Below, piece by piece: positions 1 to 7,008 of a DNA stretch of 64,000 nucleotides. Made by a program: the position numbers and the translations under genes. The notes under the pieces are model-generated. The model saw nothing but the letters and a program-made list of their open reading frames with translations, had not been told where the DNA came from and searched no databases. The stretch is taken from the NCBI GenBank assembly GCA_964521025.1, contig CAZFPK010000002.1, forward strand, positions 1 to 64,000, read 5' to 3'. Positions within the stretch are counted from its first letter, which is position 1. Every line of letters begins with the position of its first letter. Source of the DNA: DRTC01 sp964521025 (lineage in GTDB: Bacteria > Cloacimonadota > Cloacimonadia > Cloacimonadales > TCS61).

Positions 1-32
1 ACTTATTTTTAAAGGAGTTAGAAGCATAAAAT

Positions 33-53
33 GAAGTGGGAAATGTTAGTTAT
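33..53 (+). repeat. End of a dispersed hairpin-rich element
   Basis: This 21-base stretch is identical to the right end of the element at 18168-18493 (its copy lies at 18473-18493). It is also the reverse complement, with one mismatch, of that element's left end. The window therefore probably opens just inside or at the edge of a second copy whose body lies upstream. It has no coding potential. Confidence 0.6.
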
Positions 54-89
54 TATGAATAAAAATTGAAATGAAAATTTGGGGGATTT

Positions 90-986
90 ATGATTAAAAA
101 TTTCGATGAATTGCTGGTTAAAGCAAGGAATATAAAAAATAAGACCGTGATCGTTGCCGCCGCTCAGACACCGACTGCGGTCGAAGCTGCTGTGATGGCA
201 AAAAAAGAGGATCTTGCTGATTGTGTTTTAACAGGAGATAAAGAACAGATACTGGAATATCTGGAAAAGAACAAACCTGGATTTATAGACTCGTTCGAGA
301 TCATCGATACCGGAAACGATCCAAGCACCGGAGCAAAAAAAGCTGTCGAACTGGTAAAGCAAGGTAAAGGTCATTTGATCCTGAAAGGAAAATGCGATAC
401 CGGAACTCTTCTGAGGGCAGTTCTGGACAAAGAGAACGGACTACGAACGGGCAGTATCATGAGCGATGTTCTGGCTTATGAAACTCCTGGTAAAGTCGTA
501 TTAATGAGCGACGGCGGATTTATTCCTTTACCGGGTCTGAAAGAGAAGGTCTCGATCGTGAAGAATTGTGTTCGGATTGCGCATGGTTTAGGGAACAAGA
601 ACCCTAAAGTTGCTTTGCTGACTCACACCGAAGTGGTGAATGATAAGATCCCATCGACTGTCGAAGCAGCTATCATAACTACTATGAATAAGCGAGGTCA
701 GATCAAAGGTTGTCTGATCGAGGGTCCGCTTGCTTTCGATAATGCTGTCAGTAAAAAAGCAGCGGAAATGAAAGGGATAAAATCCGAAGTAGCGGGAGAT
801 GCTGACATTCTCGTTGTTCCCAATATCGAAGCCGGGAATATCTTCGGAAAAACTTTAACCTATTATTGTCATTATCGCGTTTGTCATGTAGTAATGGGAG
901 CAAAAGTTCCGATCCTGATCGCTTCCCGCGCAGATGATGTGGAGACTAAGTTTTTATCGATGGCTTTGGGGATTTTGAGTGCATGA
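90..986 (+). CDS. ptb: Phosphate butyryl/acetyltransferase
   Basis: A 298-residue cytosolic enzyme of the phosphate acetyl/butyryl transferase family (PTA_PTB). The family moves an acyl group between CoA and orthophosphate, giving an acyl phosphate that an acyl kinase turns into ATP. The length matches the short Ptb type rather than the long Pta type. The central and C-terminal region (about residues 165-290) has the family pattern NPKVALLTHTEVVND, then IEGPLAFDNA and a C-terminal ILIASRADD. The ATG at 90 follows a GGGGGA ribosome site. No kinase gene is adjacent on the right, so the fermentation partner would lie upstream of the window or elsewhere. Butyryl versus acetyl specificity cannot be settled from sequence alone. 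Confidence 0.85.
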   Translation: MIKNFDELLVKARNIKNKTVIVAAAQTPTAVEAAVMAKKEDLADCVLTGDKEQILEYLEKNKPGFIDSFEIIDTGNDPSTGAKKAVELVKQGKGHLILKGKCDTGTLLRAVLDKENGLRTGSIMSDVLAYETPGKVVLMSDGGFIPLPGLKEKVSIVKNCVRIAHGLGNKNPKVALLTHTEVVNDKIPSTVEAAIITTMNKRGQIKGCLIEGPLAFDNAVSKKAAEMKGIKSEVAGDADILVVPNIEAGNIFGKTLTYYCHYRVCHVVMGAKVPILIASRADDVETKFLSMALGILSA

Positions 987-1047
987 TATTGATTTAGCAA
1001 CGAACAAAACTAACAAAACGAACCAAAGAAAGTAATATTAAGGTTAA

Positions 1048-1507
1048 ATGAAAATATATTTTTATGTTTAGGGAAATCCAAATAAAACATTCATCAAAGA
1101 TGAAATTTGGGAGTATCGGAAGAGAGTCTAAAAATATGCAAAAATTGATTTTGATATCTTACTTTATGTAAAACTGACAAAAGCAAATTCGAACTATATC
1201 GTTAAAGATAAAGAATCTGAAATTCTCATAAATATTTTACAAAAGATGATTATGTTGTTATTCTTGATGAGAAAGGAAAGCAGTTCAATTCTTTTTAAAT
1301 TTTCCCAATTAATTTCCAAAATCGAAAGAAAAAATCATTTCTGTAGCTAGCGATGTTTACGGAAGATTGGAAAAAATCCTGAAAGAAGCGGATCTGGGCT
1401 TGAGTTTTTCTGAGTTTACTTTCACGCATCAAATGATCAGGTTGATCTTGTTGGAGCAGTTATATCGGGCTTTGATTGTCATTGAGTGTAAGAAAAACCA
1501 TAATTGA
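1048..1507 (+). pseudogene. rlmH: Decayed rlmH (23S rRNA methyltransferase)
   Basis: Reading from the ATG at 1048 gives an RlmH-like N-terminus broken by two in-frame TAG/TAA codons: IKDEIWEYRKRV, stop, KYAKIDFDI. A frameshift near 1240 then leads into DYVVILDEKGKQFNS, and a further shift leads to the family-defining C-terminus [20 protein letters not shown] (about 1420-1470). RlmH is the SPOUT enzyme that methylates pseudouridine 1915 of 23S rRNA. The real enzyme is about 155 residues, which fits the 460-bp span. The terminal YHK motif has decayed to NHN. The remnant ends one base before the convergent cysS stop. No intact rlmH is present in this window. Confidence 0.85.
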
Positions 1508-1508
1508 T

Positions 1509-2903
1509 CTATCCCTCAAAACTCCAGTCTGTTCCCTCTTTTGTGTCTTTGAGATTTATGCCTGTTTTTTTAAGGTCTTCGCGGATCATATCGGCTAATT
1601 TCCAATTTTGCTGCTGTTTGAACATGGTTCTGTATTTTATCAAAAGTTCTATCAAATCTTCAGAAATCGAATCAAGACTTGTTTTTAATCTTTCCTCTAT
1701 ATTCTGGAAAAAACCTAAAGCAGAACCGAGCTCGACCAACAGATGAGCGTATTGTTTAGAATTTTCAATATCGTTTTGTTTGGAAAAACGGATCAGTTTC
1801 ACGATCTCAAAGAGAAACGCGATCGCTTTGGCTGTATTAAAATCATCATCCATCGCAGTGATGAATTTTTTATGTAAATCCATTTGTTCTTTTGCATATT
1901 CGGGAATCTCATTTTGGAAAGAAAGATAATCGATTTCGGATAAAATTGCATAAAAGTTTTTCACTGCCTGCTGTGATTCTATCAGGATTTCCTCGCTGAA
2001 ATCGATGGGATTGCGGTAATGTTTGGAAAGGAAAAAGAACCTGATCGTCTCGGAATCGAATTTTTTCAAAACATCTCTTGCTGTGAAAAAATTCCCCAAG
2101 CTTTTCGACATTTTTACACCTTCCAGATCGATAAATCCGTTATGCACCCAAAAATTCGCCAGAGGTTTCCTTGAAATCGCTTCTGCTTGTGCCAGTTCAT
2201 TTTCATGATGTGGAAAAATAAGATCGTTACCTCCGCCGTGAATATCAAAAGTTTCTCCCAGAAATTTGCGGGACATCACTACACATTCCGTATGCCAGCC
2301 GGGACGACCTTTTCCCCAGGGACTCGACCAATTCGGTTCTCCGGGTTTTGCCTTCTTCCAGAGCGTAAAATCCGCCGGATGCTTTTTCTGAACATTTTCC
2401 GCTACTCTTGCTCCGGTTTTCTGGTCTTCTATTTTTTTCCCGGACAATTTTCCATAATCTCGATAGGAAGTAACCGAAAAATAAACATCACCTTTTTTCT
2501 CGTAAGCAAAACCATTATCTTCAAGATTCTTGATCAATGCGATCATTTCTCCGATATATTCCGTTGCTTTGGGTTGATGCGTCAATTTTTTGATCCCTAA
2601 TTTTGAAATATCCTTATTAAAAGCAGCGATATATTTTTTTGCCATTTCCAGAATCGGAATTTTTTCTTTCAGGGATTGCTCGATCAATTTATCGTCGATA
2701 TCCGTTATATTCTGCACATAAGTAACATCAAATCCGAGAAACTCGAAATACCTGCGGATAACATCGAAAACAATGTTGTTTCTCGCATTTCCGATATGGA
2801 TGTAATTATAGACAGTTGGTCCGCAGTTATACATTTTTATTTTCCCCGATTCAACGGGTTTGAATTCTTCTTTTTTTCGGGTGAGGGTGTTGTAGATTTT
2901 CAT
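1509..2903 (-). CDS. cysS: Cysteinyl-tRNA synthetase
   Basis: A class I aminoacyl-tRNA synthetase of 464 residues that charges tRNA-Cys. Visible hallmarks are the HIGN signature (residues 36-39), KMSKS (264-268), and the zinc site formed by Cys27, Cys207, His232 and Glu236 (CGP, HTEC, PHHENE), which selects cysteine without editing. Length is normal for bacterial CysRS. It is transcribed towards the rlmH remnant, with only one base between the two ends. The TA remnants at 2929-3197 lie immediately upstream. Confidence 0.97.
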   Translation of the reverse strand: MKIYNTLTRKKEEFKPVESGKIKMYNCGPTVYNYIHIGNARNNIVFDVIRRYFEFLGFDVTYVQNITDIDDKLIEQSLKEKIPILEMAKKYIAAFNKDISKLGIKKLTHQPKATEYIGEMIALIKNLEDNGFAYEKKGDVYFSVTSYRDYGKLSGKKIEDQKTGARVAENVQKKHPADFTLWKKAKPGEPNWSSPWGKGRPGWHTECVVMSRKFLGETFDIHGGGNDLIFPHHENELAQAEAISRKPLANFWVHNGFIDLEGVKMSKSLGNFFTARDVLKKFDSETIRFFFLSKHYRNPIDFSEEILIESQQAVKNFYAILSEIDYLSFQNEIPEYAKEQMDLHKKFITAMDDDFNTAKAIAFLFEIVKLIRFSKQNDIENSKQYAHLLVELGSALGFFQNIEERLKTSLDSISEDLIELLIKYRTMFKQQQNWKLADMIREDLKKTGINLKDTKEGTDWSFEG

Positions 2904-2928
2904 ATTTTTTCCATTTTGATATATTAGT

Positions 2929-3197
2929 TTAATAAACTACATCATGCTTTCCAATATCAATGAATAGAGCCTTCTTTTTTTCTATAAAACTGAAAATAAC
3001 TCTTACATCAAACTCGATACTAAAACTCCACAAATCTTTTGATTTACCGGATAGTTTGTGTATCCTCAGCCTGTAATCATAGGGATTTTCTTTAAAGATT
3101 TCGAGTTTTTGCCAGAATTTAGTCTCGATTAGGTTTCTATTTTTTATTATTTTCTAAAAGATTTTTTGAAGGAAGAACTAAATACGATTTCAATCAT
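2929..3197 (-). pseudogene. Frameshifted RelE/YafQ-type toxin
   Basis: From the ATG at 3197 the reading frame gives MIEIVFSSSFKKSFRK and then hits tandem stops. A shift of one base in the A-rich run near 3150 restores a typical RelE-superfamily body: FKENPYDYRLRIHKLSGK, LWSFSIEFDVRVIF, ending IDIGKHDVVY. This is the usual NP..YRL..HKL.G, R-V-IF and IG.HD.VY pattern of mRNA interferases. Its start overlaps the antitoxin stop as ATGA, the usual type II TA layout. The frameshift should abolish toxicity unless it is bypassed or is a sequencing error. Confidence 0.75.
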
Positions 3198-3406
3198 GAT
3201 AATAAAGATTCTTTAAGAATGTCTGTCTTTTCAGAAAAAAGGAGTTTATTTTCTTTATATTCTTTTAAACTTTTTCTATAATTCCGATAAATCCTGTTTC
3301 TTCTTTCCTCGATTAAATATCTATCCAATAAAAATTTCAATTCTTTTTTATCTTCACTTGATATCTTTTTTATATCTTCTACCAATGTAGCAAAATTTGA
3401 ACTCAT
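3194..3406 (-). CDS. Probable antitoxin of the broken RelE pair
   Basis: A 70-residue protein starting at 3406, where AAGGAGG precedes the ATG by 4 bases. An in-frame start at 3448 would bury this ribosome site. The sequence starts MSSNFATLVEDIKKISSEDK and ends in charged helices (YLIEERRNRIYRNYRKSLKE), the look of a small TA antitoxin whose N-terminal part handles DNA or dimerisation and whose C-terminal part wraps the toxin. No named family is recognised with certainty. The assignment rests mainly on its ATGA overlap with the RelE-like remnant. Confidence 0.6.
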   Translation of the reverse strand: MSSNFATLVEDIKKISSEDKKELKFLLDRYLIEERRNRIYRNYRKSLKEYKENKLLFSEKTDILKESLLS

Positions 3407-3444
3407 AAAACCTCCTTTCATAACTACTGGTTCTGTAACATTAA

Positions 3445-3633
3445 TCATACAAGTTTATCCGTTAACTTGTTGTATTCTAATTCTTTAAAGACTATTTGGA
3501 AATCTCCCCTCAATTTTGGTCTTAAACCTGTTTCTGGGAGATGCCTAAAAAAATCCATTGAAAGTCCTTTTTCCTCGATATGAGATGAAGAATAGTCTTT
3601 CATAACTCTGAATCTCTTTTCATAATCTTTCAT
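3445..3633 (-). CDS. Small unrecognised ORF in TA cluster
   Basis: A 62-codon frame directly upstream of the antitoxin gene, possibly starting at an internal Met around codon 11. It is hydrophilic, contains HLPETGLRPKLRGDF and ends YNKLTDKLV. I recognise no family. Its stop at 3445 overlaps the longer antitoxin frame, so the two could be co-transcribed. In this disordered neighbourhood it may equally be the tail of a degraded gene. Confidence 0.3.
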   Translation of the reverse strand: MKDYEKRFRVMKDYSSSHIEEKGLSMDFFRHLPETGLRPKLRGDFQIVFKELEYNKLTDKLV

Positions 3634-3704
3634 AAATTATGAGACACTACCTAACTACTAGTTCTTTTAAAATTAATTCCTGTTAATCTCATCAATTTAA
3701 GATT

Positions 3705-3765
3705 TTTATGATCGTGATCACACTCTCTCCTGATATCTTTTATATTCGATATTCAACTTCTTTAA
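3705..3765 (-). repeat. Duplicated rsmD 3'-end fragment
   Basis: On the minus strand this stretch reads EYRI, stop, KISGESVITIIKILN, stop. It matches the C-terminus of the intact rsmD about 1 kb away (EYEKISGESVITIINDF, about 4680-4750), with nucleotide identity over most of the segment. The two copies bracket the UPF0175/DUF3368 TA pair. The simplest reading is insertion of the pair into the rsmD 3' end, leaving the old tail stranded downstream. Confidence 0.8.
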
Positions 3766-3871
3766 TTTTGTTGATATTTTCAAAATTCAGAAGGAACAAT
3801 CACATACCGATCATTAACTAATGCACTCATTTTGACCTCCGGTTTGATAGCTCTAAATTTCTGACTTCAAA

Positions 3872-4363
3872 TTACATTTCACCTTCTTCTATTAGAATTT
3901 TGCTTAATAATGAATTTGAAATCCTGAAACCATTCTGCTTCAAATGTATTAAATATTTTTTTATTTCTGTAATTAATCCAATGCTTTTAGCAAATCTTAA
4001 TATTCCTATTAATCCTAATGGAACCAATGATAGATCGATTGCTGAATTTCGGGCTGCAATTTCATCTAAAATTACAAAATCAGCTTCTAATTCTTTTCCA
4101 CAAATAATTAGTCCCAATTCAACAAAATGCAATTTTCCATAAAATCTTTTTATGAAATCAGTATCTTTTGGAGTATAAACCGTTACTTTTCCATCTTTTA
4201 CAGCAGATTTGAATTCTCTACTCACATTATCATTTTTTCATGTAATTTCTTTGAAAACTTCAGTCGGAATATAAATCTGATCAAATAACAACCACAGTAG
4301 ATCCAGTTTCCCAATTTTCACTAATCCAATAATTGGACTCGAATTCACAATTACTTTTATCAT
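3872..4363 (-). pseudogene. DUF3368/PIN-type toxin with in-frame TGA
   Basis: The full frame starts at the ATG at 4363, which overlaps the antitoxin stop as ATGA, and reads VIVNSSPIIGLVKIGKLDLL and then YIPTEVFKEIT before a TGA at 4238-4240. The same frame then continues without a break to 3872 with the family C-terminus: FVILDEIAARNSA, GLIGILRFAKSIGLI, SNSLLSKILIEEGE. DUF3368 proteins are PIN-like, VapC-related nucleases paired with UPF0175 antitoxins. The TGA is not at a Cys position and I see no SECIS-like hairpin after it, so it looks like a nonsense mutation (for example from GGA). The downstream part could start at a GTG near 4225. Confidence 0.8.
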
Positions 4364-4656
4364 TGAGATCCGGCTCTTAATTCACTAAACTTTTTCAAGG
4401 CTGATTTGTCTTGTTTATAATACTCTTCAGAATATTCTCCCCAGGCAATTTTGTTTAAACATAATATTTCGATAAAACTGTTCAAATTTCTACCGGCTAA
4501 TTCTGCAGCTCCTGCCAGGGTTACATCATTATTTACATATAAACCGATAGCGATTGTCAATCTGAACTTATCATCGATATCTTTTCCAAATACCGTTTTT
4601 TCAACAACCGGGATAAATTCATTTATTGTTTCTTCTTTTAAATTATGTGCTAACAT
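4360..4656 (-). CDS. UPF0175-family antitoxin
   Basis: A 98-residue protein from the ATG at 4656, which has AGGAGG five bases upstream; a GTG two codons earlier lies too close to that site. The core RLTIAIGLYVNNDVTLAGAA followed by ELAGRNLNSFIEIL and GEYSEEYYKQD matches UPF0175, the helix-turn-helix-like partner of PIN/DUF3368 toxins. It presumably binds the toxin and its own promoter. Its ribosome site and first codons lie inside the last codons of rsmD (LGGVNVST), so the two genes are fused at their junction. Confidence 0.85.
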   Translation of the reverse strand: MLAHNLKEETINEFIPVVEKTVFGKDIDDKFRLTIAIGLYVNNDVTLAGAAELAGRNLNSFIEILCLNKIAWGEYSEEYYKQDKSALKKFSELRAGSQ

Positions 4657-5218
4657 TAACACCTCCTAAATAATCCTGCATTTTGAAATCATTAATTATT
4701 GTGATCACACTCTCTCCTGAAATCTTCTCATACTCGATATTCGACTTCCATTTTTCCGAAATAGCTTCTTTTTTTGAATGTTCGACGATGATCTTCCCGT
4801 TTTGAGCCGGCACTTTATTCAGAAAAATTAACTCGATCGTTCTATTCACCAAATTTTTATTATAAGGTGGATCGAGAAAAATCAGGTCGAATTGCTGCGG
4901 ATAGGTTTTCAAAAAAGGACTCACTCGGCGATGATAAACTTTACATATTTCATCGCATTTAAATTTCTCGATGTTTTTGTGGATCGTCTTTACTGCTCTC
5001 GATGAAACATCGACAAAAACTGCTGAACTTGCTCCCCGGCTGATGCTTTCCAATCCCAGCGAACCGGTTCCGGCAAAAAGATCGAGAACTTTATTCTGCT
5101 TACATCCCGGCAGAACAGAAAACATAATTTCTTTCAGAAAGTCAGTCGTTGGTCTGCTAATATTTCCCGGAACAGAAAATAAATGTGCTTTTTTGAATTT
5201 CCCGGTAATGATCCTCAT
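4643..5218 (-). CDS. rsmD: 16S rRNA m2G966 methyltransferase
   Basis: A 191-residue SAM-dependent methyltransferase acting on G966 of 16S rRNA during 30S assembly. It shows the SAM-binding DLFAGTGSLGLE (residues 46-57), the acidic VFVDVSSRA strand end (68-75) and the catalytic DPPY (116-119). The last residues, after SGESVITIIND, appear to come from the inserted TA module: the codons for GGVNV coincide with the antitoxin's ribosome site and start. The stranded original tail at 3705-3765 supports this. The start at 5218 overlaps the stop of the upstream 52-residue gene (ATGA). Confidence 0.92.
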   Translation of the reverse strand: MRIITGKFKKAHLFSVPGNISRPTTDFLKEIMFSVLPGCKQNKVLDLFAGTGSLGLESISRGASSAVFVDVSSRAVKTIHKNIEKFKCDEICKVYHRRVSPFLKTYPQQFDLIFLDPPYNKNLVNRTIELIFLNKVPAQNGKIIVEHSKKEAISEKWKSNIEYEKISGESVITIINDFKMQDYLGGVNVST

Positions 5219-5373
5219 TTTTTCCTGCTTTTCTTGGGAAATGCAAATTTGAATTCCATCTGTACGGATTTTTTTTCAAAATGCGGACATTTAATTAAAA
5301 TAGATGTACTCGCTTGTTTACATTTCTTGAGACATCTCGCACATAGTTTATTGATCTTTTGAGGATTTCGCAT
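5215..5373 (-). CDS. 52-residue Cys-rich protein
   Basis: A short frame starting at the ATG at 5373 and ending in a TGA that overlaps the rsmD ATG, which argues for translational coupling. The sequence starts MRNPQKINKLCARCLKKCKQ and continues ILIKCPHFEKKS, so it has four Cys and one His in the order CxxC-x3-C-x10-CxH. It is strongly basic (many Lys and Arg), ending KKSRKK. This suggests a small metal-binding, possibly nucleic-acid-binding protein. I recognise no family, so function is open. Confidence 0.6.
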   Translation of the reverse strand: MRNPQKINKLCARCLKKCKQASTSILIKCPHFEKKSVQMEFKFAFPKKSRKK

Positions 5374-5477
5374 TTTGGTTTAATTTAACACTTTTTTTGA
5401 TATCGTCTGATATTTAAAACTATATAATATGTCAGCGAGGATCTTTTCTTTTTAAAAGATTCTTCATTTTTCTCCGA

Positions 5478-6110
5478 TCATTCATTTCCGAGAGTTATTT
5501 TATCTTTGATCTTTGCCAGGGTCTTTTCTCCGATTCCTTTTACTTCCAGAAGTTGATCGAGGTCGGTAAATTGTCCGATTTCTTTTCGAAATTCTATGAT
5601 CCATTCTGCCTTTTTTGGACCGATCCCTTTCAGAGCCATAAATTCATCGAGGTCTGCTGTGTTGATATTCACTTTTTGGAATTCGGGTATCGGTTTTTTT
5701 TCATTAACGGCTTTTTCTTCTTTTGAGATAATTTTTTCCGAGGGATTGCTGACAGAACCGAAATCATAAAAATAATTCTCGATTTTTTTGTAAGTAGCTT
5801 TTCCGATTCCTTTCACCTTCATCAAATCTTCTTTCGATTCAAAACCGGAATTTTCTCGATAAGAAATTATATCTGATGCTTTCTTTTCACCAATCCCGGG
5901 AATTGTGATCAATTCATCTTTCGTTGCGGAATTCAGATCGTATTTGATCTCATAATCCTTTTCAAATACAAGACTGTCTGCAGATAAAAACTCACCTTCT
6001 TTTTCCAGACCGATATACTTCATGAACAATCCTAAAACAGCAAAAAAGATGATAAAGATGAGGATTTTCTGTTCTTCGTCAGTAAGAATATTTTTTAACG
6101 GATTTTTCAT
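5478..6110 (-). CDS. ComEA-like helix-hairpin-helix protein
   Basis: A 210-residue protein with one N-terminal membrane segment (about residues 14-32, ILIFIIFFAVLGLF) and two helix-hairpin-helix DNA-binding units. The first is near 57-110 (DLNSATKDELITIPGIGEKK) and the second near 147-205 (VNINTADLDEFMALKGIGPK). ComEA-type proteins bind incoming DNA outside the inner membrane during natural transformation. ComEA proper usually has one such unit, so this is a doubled version. It is followed in the window by comEC at 48 kb, but the two are not linked. The start at 6110 overlaps the stop of the M28 gene. Confidence 0.8.
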   Translation of the reverse strand: MKNPLKNILTDEEQKILIFIIFFAVLGLFMKYIGLEKEGEFLSADSLVFEKDYEIKYDLNSATKDELITIPGIGEKKASDIISYRENSGFESKEDLMKVKGIGKATYKKIENYFYDFGSVSNPSEKIISKEEKAVNEKKPIPEFQKVNINTADLDEFMALKGIGPKKAEWIIEFRKEIGQFTDLDQLLEVKGIGEKTLAKIKDKITLGNE

Positions 6111-7006
6111 TTTTCTCGATAGATCAAATTTAATAAAACCTGACCGACTTTATATAAAGATTCCGCAGAACATTTATCAGGAGTATCATGAACCGTATGC
6201 CAGTAAGGATAATCACGGTCGATAATATCTACTGCATTAAAACCCTCCCGAATTAAGGATAGATGATCATCATAGATTTTATATTTTAATTTTGGAATAA
6301 ATTCTGTAAATCCTAATTCTTTCGCTATCGACCAGATTTCATTGGTTAATGAAGGAGATGATTGATATGAGAAAGATTCCATAAAAATTTGCAGATCTTT
6401 ATCTCCGATCAGATCGACAATTATTGCTTTTTCCGGTTTTTGACCTTTAAAATTTTCTGCAAAATATTTTGATCCGAGACACCAGGTATCCATCTCGATA
6501 TAATTTCCAGCATCTTCCAGATCAAAAAAAACAAGATCTACTCCGTATTGGGCAGGTTGTTCGCTGGAGATTATTCGGGCAATTTCCAATAAAACCGCAA
6601 CGCCTGATGCTCCGTCATTTGCTCCTAAAACAGGTTTATAATGATTGGCTGAAATTGTATCTTTATCTGCCCATTCCCTGGTATCATAATGAGCTCCCAG
6701 TAAAATCCTGCGGCTCATTTCAGGATAGAATTCGGCAATGATATTTACTCCTTCATAAAAAACCGAATCGCTGAATATCTCGAATTCCTGTTTCGTAATA
6801 TCAGATGTATGTTTCTCCAGTTCGGAAACGATATAATTCCGGCAGAGCTCTATTTCTTCAGTTCCCGGGAAACGATAACCGAGCTCACATTGCTCGTTAA
6901 GAAATTTGAACGCGCTATTCTTATCAAATTCAGGGATTTGATTTGAACAACTTATGAGATAAAGTAAATTGAACAATATCATAACTAAAAAGACATTTTT
7001 TTTCAT
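6107..7006 (-). CDS. M28 peptidase / glutaminyl cyclase-like lipoprotein
   Basis: A 299-residue protein with a lipobox (YLISC, Cys20), so it is probably anchored in the envelope. The zinc-binding pattern is clear: HYDTRE (His106, Asp108), GANDGASG (Asp131), FFDLEDAG (Glu164) and a late HTVHDTPD. The spacing and the DLEDAG...WCLGS stretch resemble the glutaminyl-peptide cyclotransferase branch of family M28 rather than classical aminopeptidases. It could therefore form N-terminal pyroglutamate on exported proteins or trim peptides. It sits between the comEA-like and spermidine-synthase-like genes in a tightly packed minus-strand run. Confidence 0.82.
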   Translation of the reverse strand: MKKNVFLVMILFNLLYLISCSNQIPEFDKNSAFKFLNEQCELGYRFPGTEEIELCRNYIVSELEKHTSDITKQEFEIFSDSVFYEGVNIIAEFYPEMSRRILLGAHYDTREWADKDTISANHYKPVLGANDGASGVAVLLEIARIISSEQPAQYGVDLVFFDLEDAGNYIEMDTWCLGSKYFAENFKGQKPEKAIIVDLIGDKDLQIFMESFSYQSSPSLTNEIWSIAKELGFTEFIPKLKYKIYDDHLSLIREGFNAVDIIDRDYPYWHTVHDTPDKCSAESLYKVGQVLLNLIYREK

Positions 7007-7008
7007 TA

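Noticed and set aside
2187..2600. Long plus-strand ORF opposite cysS
   Set aside because: It is the shadow of the cysS coding strand; composition follows the cysS codons and no family is seen.
3780..3830. A tiny gene with a good GGAGG site (MSALVNDRYVIVPSEF)
   Set aside because: It stops after 16 residues and runs into the duplicated rsmD tail; it is more likely the truncated start of a lost antitoxin.
4238..4240. Second selenocysteine codon
   Set aside because: The TGA is not at a conserved Cys and no GGTC-type hairpin follows at the right distance.
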